The notes beneath the pieces are model-generated. The model saw nothing but the letters and a program-made list of their open reading frames with translations. It was not told where the DNA came from and made no database searches. Of a DNA stretch of 8,850 nt, positions 1 to 7,824 are shown in pieces. The DNA comes from Ignavibacteriaceae bacterium (GTDB taxonomy: Bacteria; Bacteroidota; Ignavibacteria; Ignavibacteriales; Ignavibacteriaceae). The position numbers and the translations under genes were made by a program. The stretch covers positions 1 to 8,850 of the forward strand of contig JAPHUI010000207.1 in the NCBI GenBank assembly GCA_026193755.1, given 5' to 3'. Numbering within the stretch: the stretch's first letter is position 1; every line of letters begins with the position of its first letter.

Positions 1-152
1 ACATCATTAGCTGTACCTACGAAGGCTCCACCCATTGAAATAGCTCGCGGACTCACAGCAATGTTAAGAAATGGTGCAGCAGTTGAGCCAACCTTAGATT
101 GACCCAGTACGCAAGTAACTGACAGCAATAAAATTATAAAAACCTTTTTCAT
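1..152 (-). CDS. PorV/PorQ-family outer-membrane protein, N-terminal part only
   Basis: This is the first 50 codons of a gene that continues past the left edge. Residues 1-18 form a signal peptide: MKK, then a hydrophobic stretch, with likely cleavage near Gly17/Gln18. The mature start has the family hallmark, seen as VGSTAAPFLNIAVSPRAI followed by SMGGAFVGTAND (residues 21-50). In PorV/PorQ (UPF0164-like) proteins this segment enters an outer-membrane beta-barrel. Known members include PorV, which carries T9SS cargo to the attachment complex, and PorQ; many paralogues in Ignavibacteria-type genomes have no assigned role. The ATG at 152 has a GGAG 9 nt upstream and lies 14 nt after the stop of the secreted-protein gene, so the two are probably cotranscribed and perhaps translationally coupled. 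Family assignment rests on the N-terminal motif only; whether this is true PorV cannot be decided here. Confidence 0.8.
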   Translation of the reverse strand, partial: MKKVFIILLLSVTCVLGQSKVGSTAAPFLNIAVSPRAISMGGAFVGTAND

Positions 153-166
153 AACTGCATTCTCCG

Positions 167-3100
167 TTATTTAATTAAGGCAAGTTTGCCAATCTTTGTA
201 CCAATATTAGGTGCATCTACTACGTATACATAAATACCGTAAGCTACGTCAATATTTTCTTCGCTTCTTAAGTTCCAGTAAACATCACCAACAAAGAGGT
301 TTTCTGAGTAAAGTGTTCTAACCAGTTCGCCCCGTACCGTAAAAATTGAAATCTTAGAGCCCGGAGGAACATAAGTAAACCTGACTTCCCTTTCCCCTCT
401 TCCGCTCGTCTGTGAACTCAGCAGTCTCTGCTCACCGGCATGAGTAACTATGTATGGATTTGGAACAACCTTTATTTTACTCAACTCATCCCTGGCAAGA
501 TTTTTATTAAGAGAGGCTCCGGTCATCGTAAAAAAGTAACTATCTTGCTCATTAAATGGCTTGAAAGTTTTTATATTAAGGGTACCTGAAGTTTCTAATG
601 GTGCACCCAGTGAGTCATAGTTGATATTAATTCTCCACGTTCTAACGTATCTTCCCTGAACTACTTCTTTAAACCATATACTATGAGTTGTGGCTAACGT
701 ACCAAATAATGCATAAGCAAAATCTATATAAATGTCCTTAGTGAGATTTTTAACTTTGAAGTTGGCCTCTTTAGCAGGTATTATACCACTTGTTCCGGGA
801 CCTACGGTATCAACGACTGACGTATCAACGATTGAATCATAAAACTCAATTACATAGTCATTAGGCACAGCATAACCATTATACTTTGGATTAGGCAGAG
901 CAAACCTGAGCACTGTAAAATCTGGTTCTGGATCGGACGGAATGTTTTCAAAATAGGTTGTGTCAATCATTATTGGATCATTATAGAGCTGTGGTCTAAA
1001 TCCATGGCGGACAGGTGTTTCTCCGGCAAATACTTCAGATTTATCAACGAGCACTTGATAATCAGCTTTGTAATAGGAGCCGGTTACAGCAAACTTGCTT
1101 CCATTAACTAATATCGTATCAGTTCCGACAGGAAGCGAAATCGAGTCGTTCGGATTAACGATATAAGTTTGATTTGCAAGAGGAACGAATACCGTATCCG
1201 GCGTTTGAAGATCCAAGAGAGACCAATTAGCTGTTACATCAGTTAAACCAGTATCTTCAAATACAACCTGATATTTAAATCCATTTTTCACCTGAGATTC
1301 ATCTATTACTTCAATGGCAGCACTACCGGTACCAAAAAAGTTTTCTGATTTTTCAAGATCATCAAGAAATGCGTTGGAGTAGCCTGCAGGTCTCCTACCC
1401 GGCTTTATAAAACCGGTGTTGTCATCAAGAATAACCTGTCCGGTGTTGGAACGAAAGATAAATTTAGAATTTTCTTCGGGAAATATTTCCGGTGTTCCAT
1501 CTCCTCTATCGTATGCGCACACAGCATAATAATATGTGATGCCCGGAATAACGGTTGAATCGATAAACCGATTTATTATTCCTGTATTCTCGCCGAAATA
1601 GAAAGTAGTGCCACCGTAAGCTTCCAATAAATCAGGGCTGGGAATAAAGAATCCCTTATACTCATCGACAAGATCGTATTGAGCTATTGGCTTATCAAAC
1701 GATAATACGCCTAATGCATTAGTTATTGTTCTTGAATCTCTAAAGTTTGCCTCAGTAGATCTGTAAATTTTATATCCTTCAAAGTCCTTTAACTTTGTTG
1801 TAAAATCCCTTGAATTTTCAGTTTCTTTTCCATCCCAATAAATAACAACATTTCCATCAGCCTGGGTAATAGTGATTTTTGGTTTAAGAGGGGCTTGGGG
1901 GAAAGCATATCCAGCATTGTAAATCTGCTGAACAATTTTCTTGTTATTAAAGATATCGTCATAGTCCTCACCAAATAAAAGTGAAACAGAGAATCTTTCC
2001 GGGATTCCAGGAAATAGTGGGAAGTAACCTGAACTGTAAATAAAATCACCATCCTGTGGAGTTGGTGAAATAACGTCAAACCTACCCGGAGTCATTCTTC
2101 TCCAAACAGAAGAATCTACACTAAGATCAGGTGCACTCTGCAGTTCAAAAAAGTTAAAGCCTGTTAATCCAATTTGATCTGACTCATCAGGGTCCGTTAT
2201 ACCAAAATTGGGTTCTCCCTGAGTTGGTATTCCATCACCTTCTCCCTGGTCAGGTCCAGGGTAACCTATATCTTCAGGACCTAAACCATCCTGCCCGACA
2301 TCATCATACTGAGGATCCCAATCACCATCTTCATCTATATCGTTATCGCGTCTTTCATCAATAAGTAGATCATTAACCCCTGCACCTGTAACATAATTTT
2401 TATAAGATGAAGCCGGTAATGACGGTAATGGGGGTGGCCTGTTCTTTCTTGTTTGATAGTGGGTTGCCTCGTTCTCGTCTACTAAACCATCCAAATCATT
2501 ATCAATTGCATCATTTGCGGAAGGCTCGGGAATCCAAACTTGCCTTCCATTTATAATTTGAGATGTTGCATTTCCCTCTCTGAATGATGTAACACCAGGT
2601 TCAATAATAAATCTGACACCTAAAGAGTAAACGGTATCAGTCGTAGAGCTTACTGTGTGCAATGTCCGTTCATATATTTTCAAACCTTGCGGATCGGTTG
2701 TTTCGTTTATAAGGACTACCTGGTCACCGGCATAATAAACTATCGGGTCAAAATCTGATAGTTCAAATCTGGGAGAAGAGGATTTAGAGTCGTCATCATT
2801 GTCAATTCCGTCAAACGGATTGCCGGGAGATTCCAGGAATGCATAACCTACATATCCCACTTTCTGACCTTTGTTTCCTATTCCATCACTATCCCAGGAA
2901 TAAGTAATCCAATCTCCTATATCAAAAAATCCAAGGTCATCCTGACTATCACCGTCTCCGCCCGCAAGAGTTCCCACTATTGTTCCGAAGTCAGCCTTTC
3001 TATAGGCAGTAGTTCCATCGTTATTAATTTCATATAACCAGAATATTGCGTCTTCGGCAAGGAAGCTGGACCACTGAAAACCTCTTTGTCTCATTCGCAA

Positions 3101-3715
3101 AGCCATTCCATTTCTTGTTAAGTCGGTGGTGTCTGGTTTAAAGTTTGCATTAAACTCATCATCCCATTGGTCGTCAGCTTCAAAGAAAGACTCCTGGTCT
3201 GCATTTTGAATTCCTCTTCCGAAATAACCAAACCATTCAGTTTTACCCTCTTCATCCTTCCAGAATTTTGCTATGGGGTCATTCCATCCCTCAATCGGCC
3301 AGGATTGAGGTAGATGGCTCATTGCCACAGAAGGATAATTTGGATTCCTGAAACCAGGAACCGGATTCCATCCCCAGAAGTGACCATCAACCGGGCTTTT
3401 TTCTTCGAATTGACCTTTACGCGGACCACGGGAAATTACTACAGATTGCAGAGTATCTGTATTATTCCGGTTATTAATAAATTCAACACCTATTAATGGA
3501 ATACAGTCACCAATGTAATTTTCTCCGGAACCAAGCGGCCATTCACCTCTGATATCAATACCAGTGTTTATCCCGGCAATCTGACCATCATTATAGAATG
3601 TAATTCCTACTCTGTTACCGGTGTGGTAACCTATTGAGAGAAGTGTGGGATCACCGCGTTGTGCATATAAAGAGACCCCGAATAAAATCAACAACAAAAT
3701 TATTAGTTTCTTCAT
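167..3715 (-). CDS. Large secreted multidomain protein with fibronectin III-like region and T9SS-type C-terminal sorting domain
   Basis: An 1182-residue exported protein. Residues 1-18 are a signal peptide (MKK, leucine/isoleucine core, SLYA before the likely cut). Residues 200-260 hold a segment typical of large FCB-group surface proteins (RGFQWSSFLAEDAIFWLYEI). Three or more acidic, calcium-loop-like segments follow: about 302-309 (DGIDNDDD), 402-414 (DAIDNDLDGLVDE) and 457-515 (DNDIDEDGDWD and further Asp/Gly/Pro-rich sequence). Residues about 609-740 look like a fibronectin III-like domain (PKITITQADGNVVIYWD, then GYKIYRS and a TYYYAVCAYD strand). Residues 1080-1182 begin KVVPNPY, contain SKISIFTVRGELVRTL and end GIYVYVV...GKLALIK, the pattern of T9SS type A sorting or FlgD-Ig-like C-terminal domains. 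No catalytic motif is visible. It probably sits at the cell surface. The start ATG has AGGAAAAGG 5 nt upstream, 18 nt after the TonB-receptor stop. Role unknown; a receptor partner or structural surface protein fits. Confidence 0.88.
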   Translation of the reverse strand: MKKLIILLLILFGVSLYAQRGDPTLLSIGYHTGNRVGITFYNDGQIAGINTGIDIRGEWPLGSGENYIGDCIPLIGVEFINNRNNTDTLQSVVISRGPRKGQFEEKSPVDGHFWGWNPVPGFRNPNYPSVAMSHLPQSWPIEGWNDPIAKFWKDEEGKTEWFGYFGRGIQNADQESFFEADDQWDDEFNANFKPDTTDLTRNGMALRMRQRGFQWSSFLAEDAIFWLYEINNDGTTAYRKADFGTIVGTLAGGDGDSQDDLGFFDIGDWITYSWDSDGIGNKGQKVGYVGYAFLESPGNPFDGIDNDDDSKSSSPRFELSDFDPIVYYAGDQVVLINETTDPQGLKIYERTLHTVSSTTDTVYSLGVRFIIEPGVTSFREGNATSQIINGRQVWIPEPSANDAIDNDLDGLVDENEATHYQTRKNRPPPLPSLPASSYKNYVTGAGVNDLLIDERRDNDIDEDGDWDPQYDDVGQDGLGPEDIGYPGPDQGEGDGIPTQGEPNFGITDPDESDQIGLTGFNFFELQSAPDLSVDSSVWRRMTPGRFDVISPTPQDGDFIYSSGYFPLFPGIPERFSVSLLFGEDYDDIFNNKKIVQQIYNAGYAFPQAPLKPKITITQADGNVVIYWDGKETENSRDFTTKLKDFEGYKIYRSTEANFRDSRTITNALGVLSFDKPIAQYDLVDEYKGFFIPSPDLLEAYGGTTFYFGENTGIINRFIDSTVIPGITYYYAVCAYDRGDGTPEIFPEENSKFIFRSNTGQVILDDNTGFIKPGRRPAGYSNAFLDDLEKSENFFGTGSAAIEVIDESQVKNGFKYQVVFEDTGLTDVTANWSLLDLQTPDTVFVPLANQTYIVNPNDSISLPVGTDTILVNGSKFAVTGSYYKADYQVLVDKSEVFAGETPVRHGFRPQLYNDPIMIDTTYFENIPSDPEPDFTVLRFALPNPKYNGYAVPNDYVIEFYDSIVDTSVVDTVGPGTSGIIPAKEANFKVKNLTKDIYIDFAYALFGTLATTHSIWFKEVVQGRYVRTWRININYDSLGAPLETSGTLNIKTFKPFNEQDSYFFTMTGASLNKNLARDELSKIKVVPNPYIVTHAGEQRLLSSQTSGRGEREVRFTYVPPGSKISIFTVRGELVRTLYSENLFVGDVYWNLRSEENIDVAYGIYVYVVDAPNIGTKIGKLALIK

Positions 3716-3733
3716 AATTACCTTTTCCTAAAA

Positions 3734-6535
3734 TTAAAAGTTATAACCTAACCCGATTTCAACTCTTCTGGGTTCAGAAAAGTAGGTTGGATTAGTATAA
3801 AATTCATCAAGTGTAGAATTAACTGAAACAGCATTTGTTCTTTCTGCTTCCAGCTTTGCAAATGTAAAGAACGGATCGCCTGAATCAGTATAAATGTTTA
3901 CAGGATTATCGAAATCAAATAAATTAAACGCTCTTAAAAAGACAGTTAATACAGTATTCGATATTTCGAAATCTTTGTATAACCTGAGATCTACATTTAC
4001 AATTGTCGGCTTAATGTCGCTGTTCCTTGGAAATGCATTTTGGGTAACTCTTGTGTTTTTGTTTACCGCTGGTGTATACGGCTGACCGGAGAAGAAGTTA
4101 CCAATTACCGAAAGTCCCCAGTCTCTGGTCTGTGAATAAGATATTGAAGCATTAAGAGTATGTGTTTGATCCCAGTTCAATGGTGCAATAAAAGTCTCAG
4201 GCAATGCACCACCTAGAACAGCATTTCTTGCATCAGCAGGATCGGAAGCATTTCCTTTTGTATCAGAAAATGTATAGTCAACTGATGCTGATAAACCGCC
4301 AGAAAATCTTTTCGTAAACTTCAATACGAACCCTCTCGAAAAACCAAAATCTGAGTTGATGTACTGGCTATAAGTTTGAGCCCCTCCAAAGACAACTATG
4401 TCCTGAGTTTGCGTACCCGTGAGGTCTCTGAAGTCTTCAAAAAAGACCGTGACGTCTACAGACATATCTTCACCAATTTGCTGCTGTAAACCAATTTCCC
4501 CTTTAACTGTTTGTTGCGGATTAAGATCAGCATTACCCATCAAGCCTGCATTACCAGAATTAACACCGAGTTTAAATTTGGGATTGAGATAAAGAAATTC
4601 GTACCGTGGCAACTGTAAAAAATGTCCATAAGAAAAATGGATTACACCGTTCGTTGAAATGGGGAAAGCTAATCCGATGCGGGGACTAATCTGCGTCTTC
4701 GATGAAGCATCTTTATACCAGTACTGCTCTCTTTCAGCTAAAGTCCGTGTTCTCTCACCTTGATCCTGAACGCCATTTCCGTTTGTATCCTCAAACCTGT
4801 TATTAGGTTTTGCAGGATTATAAATATTCGGGTCTGTCGGGTCAACCAGAACTACTCCGTCAGGTTGGAAATGGTCAACTCTAAACCCAAGATTAAAAAT
4901 AAGATTGAATGCTTCAAACTTTGATTGAACATAACCCGATAATTCGATAGGTTCGTGTGAATATGTATCGTAATCTGTAGTAGTAACAGATGGAATAACA
5001 ACATTATAAGGAGTAACTACCTGTCCATTTGCATCTGTCATTGAGACCAAATTAATATTCTCAAGATAGAGGCTATTCCTTCTGAAATCACCACCAAACT
5101 GAATATTTATTTCCTGATTTAATTGTGTTGACCAATCTAATTTGGCTCCGTATGCACCCGTATTCCTAACAAAGCGATTGTTATCGGTGCCGCCAACATC
5201 AAAACTATAAGGTGGTGTTATTACAGTTGAATTATTTTCGTAATTGGTGGGTTTATCTGGATTGCCTGTGTAAATATCCTCAAACAGATAATTTCGATAA
5301 TCTTTGAAGGAATAACTTAAATTTAATGTATAAAAGCTGTTGGCAGATAAAGCATGATTAATTGCAAATATATTTGTGTAAGATTTATTAAACCGCTGAA
5401 GGTTATTATCGGGAGTTAATCTATTAGACTGATCATTATTCACCAGTTCCTTATAATCTCTCCGGTCAAGAAGGTAATTATAGCTGAGCTTAAATCCCTG
5501 GAACATACGATATGTTATTTTACCCTGTCCATAAATTCTCTCGTCCGGATTCATAGAAACGTATGCACCATTTCCATTCTGAGAAATTACAAACTGCTGA
5601 AGATCATTTTCATATGCACGGTCACTAATTAGATATACTCTTTTACCGTATATCCAACCAGAATTATAATAATATCTTCCATTGACAAAAAAGAATAAAT
5701 CGTCCTGTAGAATTGGACCACTGAGACTTCCTTCAAAGTTCCGGATAGCTACGGGGTTAATATCATTAATATTTTCAAATATGTCAGTTCTGTTTGAAAC
5801 ATAATCACCAGAATAAGCCTGAATATTACCTGAAAAAGTATTACTGCCATCTTTCGTAACAAGATTTACTACACCTGATTGAGCCTGACCATATTCTGCA
5901 TTAAAAGCACCGCTTATAACCTGTAACTCTTGCACAGCATTTTGATTAACATTAACAGCTGTGCTTCCATCGTAAACATCAGTTACCGGCACACCATCAA
6001 TCTGATATGCAATCTGATTGGCTCTTCCTCCTCTAATATGAATTGCCCCGTCTGAAGAAACTACGACTCCGGCTTGAAGTCTTAGAACATCATTTACTTC
6101 GGTAACCGGTAGTTGAGAAATAACATCATCCCCGATAATTGCAGTACTTGAGGTTAAATCCATTCTAACGAGCGGTCTGGTAGCTAAAACCACGACCTCT
6201 TCAGTTAACTCAACAGATGCTTCAGATAATTGAAAATTTATTGTCGTGGTTAAATCAATCGAAATTTTAACATCCTGATAGGAAACACTGTTATACCCGA
6301 TTGCAGATGCTTTAACAACATAATTTCCCGGTGGAATATTAAGGATGGAATAATATCCATCTATATCAGTAGCTGCACCCAATGTTGTTCCCATTAGTAC
6401 AACGTTCACAAACGGAAGGGGTTCGCCTGTTGCTGTATCGGTTATTCTCCCGGCAAGTCTTCCAGTTGTTCCGGCAAAGATTAGTTGATTAGATATGATA
6501 AGCAGAGAAAGAAAAAATTTTAAAAATATTTTCAT
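3734..6535 (-). CDS. TonB-dependent outer-membrane receptor with N-terminal carboxypeptidase-like regulatory domain
   Basis: A 933-residue outer-membrane transporter that would import a ligand using TonB-ExbBD energy. Residues 1-21 are a signal peptide (cut near FAG). Residues 25-104 form the CarboxypepD_reg-like domain (GRLAGRITDTATGEPLPFVNV, then DIDGYYSILNIPPGNYVV). A TonB-box-like EEVVVLATRP lies at 112-121. The plug spans roughly 125-230, with IHIRGGRANQIAYQIDGVPV and the conserved end SGAFNAEYGQAQSGVVNLVT. The barrel fills the rest and ends in an aromatic residue (GLGYNF), as outer-membrane barrels do. Residues 583-594 (DTNGNGVQDQGE) match an EF-hand/dockerin-type calcium loop in a predicted external loop. 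The start is supported by AAGGAG 6 nt upstream (6542-6547). The stop TAA is followed in frame by a second stop (TAG) two codons on. It heads a probable operon with the two downstream genes. It is closer to Oar-like or generic FCB receptors than to SusC, since no SusD follows. Substrate unknown. Confidence 0.93.
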   Translation of the reverse strand: MKIFLKFFLSLLIISNQLIFAGTTGRLAGRITDTATGEPLPFVNVVLMGTTLGAATDIDGYYSILNIPPGNYVVKASAIGYNSVSYQDVKISIDLTTTINFQLSEASVELTEEVVVLATRPLVRMDLTSSTAIIGDDVISQLPVTEVNDVLRLQAGVVVSSDGAIHIRGGRANQIAYQIDGVPVTDVYDGSTAVNVNQNAVQELQVISGAFNAEYGQAQSGVVNLVTKDGSNTFSGNIQAYSGDYVSNRTDIFENINDINPVAIRNFEGSLSGPILQDDLFFFVNGRYYYNSGWIYGKRVYLISDRAYENDLQQFVISQNGNGAYVSMNPDERIYGQGKITYRMFQGFKLSYNYLLDRRDYKELVNNDQSNRLTPDNNLQRFNKSYTNIFAINHALSANSFYTLNLSYSFKDYRNYLFEDIYTGNPDKPTNYENNSTVITPPYSFDVGGTDNNRFVRNTGAYGAKLDWSTQLNQEINIQFGGDFRRNSLYLENINLVSMTDANGQVVTPYNVVIPSVTTTDYDTYSHEPIELSGYVQSKFEAFNLIFNLGFRVDHFQPDGVVLVDPTDPNIYNPAKPNNRFEDTNGNGVQDQGERTRTLAEREQYWYKDASSKTQISPRIGLAFPISTNGVIHFSYGHFLQLPRYEFLYLNPKFKLGVNSGNAGLMGNADLNPQQTVKGEIGLQQQIGEDMSVDVTVFFEDFRDLTGTQTQDIVVFGGAQTYSQYINSDFGFSRGFVLKFTKRFSGGLSASVDYTFSDTKGNASDPADARNAVLGGALPETFIAPLNWDQTHTLNASISYSQTRDWGLSVIGNFFSGQPYTPAVNKNTRVTQNAFPRNSDIKPTIVNVDLRLYKDFEISNTVLTVFLRAFNLFDFDNPVNIYTDSGDPFFTFAKLEAERTNAVSVNSTLDEFYTNPTYFSEPRRVEIGLGYNF

Positions 6536-7123
6536 AAGAGGCTCCTTTTTAGCATTCTTCCAAAACTTAATTAAATCCGGTTATAAGTTAATTTGTTTTT
6601 CAAACCTGGAATTAATCTAACAAATTCAAATTTTGCAAATAATTCTAAAAGAATCATCAGGAATTGGAGTCGGAATTTTATATTGCAAGTACAGGTAAAT
6701 CTCGCAGGAACGCAACTGGCTTTGAAAGCTTAATCTCTTTGACGTATTAAACCAGCCTGAGAAATTTAATTAATGGGATTTAACTTTTAGGATTGCAGTA
6801 TAAATATTCTGTTTGTTGCTCCTGAATTTCGTTAATAATTCGACACGATAATGTTCTAACAAAATAATTAAAAATATTTTGCTAAAACACTAAAAACAAA
6901 ACTACTTCATTTTATATTACGAACAAACTAAATTACCCTTAAAAATATAAAGCCACTTTTGAATAACTTAATATTTTTGAAAACATGGATAAGCAAAAAT
7001 TTAATTAAAATCAATAAATCCGGACGGGATAATAGCAATTAATTAAGCTATCTCTTTAACAGAAATAAGTATAAACCTAGATAGTATTTAAGTATAGAAT
7101 CTATCAAGGGTACATCCTAAATA
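6536..7123. other. 588-bp AT-rich intergenic region, probable promoter of the receptor operon
   Basis: No credible gene is seen on either strand. The region separates the end of the rhodanese gene from the receptor start and should hold the receptor promoter. Two weak promoter-like patterns occur on the minus strand: TTTG (6627-6630), 18 nt, CAGGTTTG (6601-6608), similar to the Bacteroidota TTTG/TAnnTTTG pattern but with C for T; and TATAAC (6580-6585), a sigma70-like -10 without a convincing -35. Neither is secure. Four copies of the palindrome TTAATTAA occur at 6567, 6766, 7001 and 7039. A possible hairpin lies at 6727-6753. No GC-rich stem with a T-run, the usual intrinsic terminator, follows the rhodanese stop. 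Confidence 0.6.
6727..6753 (-). other. Possible RNA hairpin upstream of the receptor operon
   Basis: Read on the minus strand, GGTTTAAT and ATTAAGCT can pair to an 8-bp stem with two G-U wobbles around an 11-nt loop (ACGTCAAAGAG). CTGG and CCAG just outside can form a competing longer stem. This part of the gap is less AT-rich than its surroundings. If transcription starts upstream of it, it would lie in the leader of the receptor mRNA. It matches no riboswitch class that I recognise and could be chance. Confidence 0.2.
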
Positions 7124-7528
7124 TTATTCAGTGGAATCATTATTATTACCAATTTTAGTCCTGTACTCTACCATTCCACCCAGAACATTTACGGCATTAA
7201 ACCCATTTTGAAGTAAAAAATCTGTGGCTGCTGCAGACCTCTTTCCTATTTTGCAGATGACATCAATTTCCTGGTTCCTAAATTTTTCAAGCTCAGATAA
7301 TCTGCTTTCAAGCTCCTGCAGAGGTATGTTTATTACATCATCAAGCTTTCCAAGGGGTCCTGTTAATTCCTCTGGAGTTCGCACATCTAAAATAACTAGT
7401 GTTGAATCGTTAATAATTTTATCGTGTAATTGATCAACACTTAGTGATCTCGTTTCAACAGTCTGGTAATACGCAGCATATAAACAAAGAATACAGGTTA
7501 ATAATACTAATGATCGGTGGAACATCAT
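7124..7528 (-). CDS. Exported or membrane-anchored single-domain rhodanese-like protein
   Basis: A 134-residue protein with an N-terminal hydrophobic segment (residues about 6-21) and one rhodanese domain (about 30-126). The domain shows LVILDVRTPEEL (44-55), INIPLQEL (66-73) and the active-site loop C92-K-I-G-K-R97, followed by SAAATDFLLQNGF and NVLGGM. The catalytic cysteine is present, so sulfur (persulfide) carrying is plausible, though single-domain rhodaneses have varied roles. The hydrophobic segment predicts either a signal peptide or an inner-membrane anchor with the domain in the periplasm; LLTC is not a good lipobox. The start is uncertain: TTG at 7531 and ATGs at 7528 and 7525 are consecutive codons and none has a clear ribosome-binding site; I chose the first ATG. 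It lies 22 nt after the FmdB-like gene and ends the sigma-factor operon. No terminator is seen after it. Confidence 0.87.
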   Translation of the reverse strand: MMFHRSLVLLTCILCLYAAYYQTVETRSLSVDQLHDKIINDSTLVILDVRTPEELTGPLGKLDDVINIPLQELESRLSELEKFRNQEIDVICKIGKRSAAATDFLLQNGFNAVNVLGGMVEYRTKIGNNNDSTE

Positions 7529-7550
7529 CAATTGTAAAAGAAAAGAACTT

Positions 7551-7793
7551 TTAATTTAATCCACATAAGCCCGATGAACAACCTCCAGATGGCAAGTTGC
7601 ATTGACCGGTTGAGCAATCGCCTGAAGAGGAGTAAGAATCAGAATTGATTGATGAACTAAATGACGAAAATAATTTTTTATTTTTAACAGAATTACAGTT
7701 AGGACAGCTTACGTCATCCTGTTTGGCAGTTGACTTATGGAGCACTTCAAATTTTGTATTACACTCGGAACATTTATACTCATAAATCGGCAT
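7551..7793 (-). CDS. FmdB-family zinc-ribbon protein with cysteine-rich tail
   Basis: An 80-residue cytoplasmic protein. Residues 1-41 are a classic FmdB-type putative regulatory zinc ribbon: MPIYEYKCSECNTKFEVLHK, with C8-x2-C11 and C30-x2-C33 as the zinc ligands. The family is widespread but its biochemical function is poorly defined; the name comes from a gene beside formamidase. Residues 43-58 form a serine-rich linker, and the last 21 residues contain four more cysteines (C60, C65, C72, C77) arranged C-x4-C-x6-C-x4-C among glycines and serines. Such tails occur in some family members and could hold a second metal site or form disulfides. The start is supported by GAGGAG 5 nt upstream. It follows the anti-sigma gene by 31 nt and precedes the rhodanese by 22 nt, so operon membership is likely. 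Confidence 0.88.
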   Translation of the reverse strand: MPIYEYKCSECNTKFEVLHKSTAKQDDVSCPNCNSVKNKKLFSSFSSSINSDSYSSSGDCSTGQCNLPSGGCSSGLCGLN

Positions 7794-7824
7794 TTTTTCT
7801 CCTCATATTAAGTTTAAAAATTAT

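Noticed and set aside
1789..2079. Open frame of 96 codons on the minus strand inside the secreted-protein gene
   Set aside because: It lies in another frame of a clearly coding region and shows no recognisable protein features.
3314..3496. Open frame of 60 codons on the plus strand opposite the secreted-protein gene
   Set aside because: Antisense to a well-supported gene, without a ribosome-binding site or protein-like domain pattern.
3894..4085. Open frame of 63 codons on the plus strand opposite the TonB receptor
   Set aside because: Antisense shadow of the barrel-coding sequence; its hydrophobic end is a by-product of the opposite-strand codons.
6690..6725. AGCCAG...CCTGC on the minus strand, resembling part of a cobalamin riboswitch B12 box upstream of the receptor
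   Set aside because: The spacing between the halves is wrong and the other conserved parts of that riboswitch are not found upstream.
6939..6986. Short minus-strand frame of 15 codons plus stop, starting at an ATG in the large gap
   Set aside because: No ribosome-binding site, very short, and expected by chance in AT-rich DNA.
7085..7110. GATAG...CTATC inverted repeat after the rhodanese gene as a terminator
   Set aside because: Only five base pairs around a 16-nt loop, AT-rich and without a following T-run.
7224..7433. Open frame of 69 codons on the plus strand opposite the rhodanese gene
   Set aside because: The opposite strand encodes an intact rhodanese domain, so this frame is a shadow.
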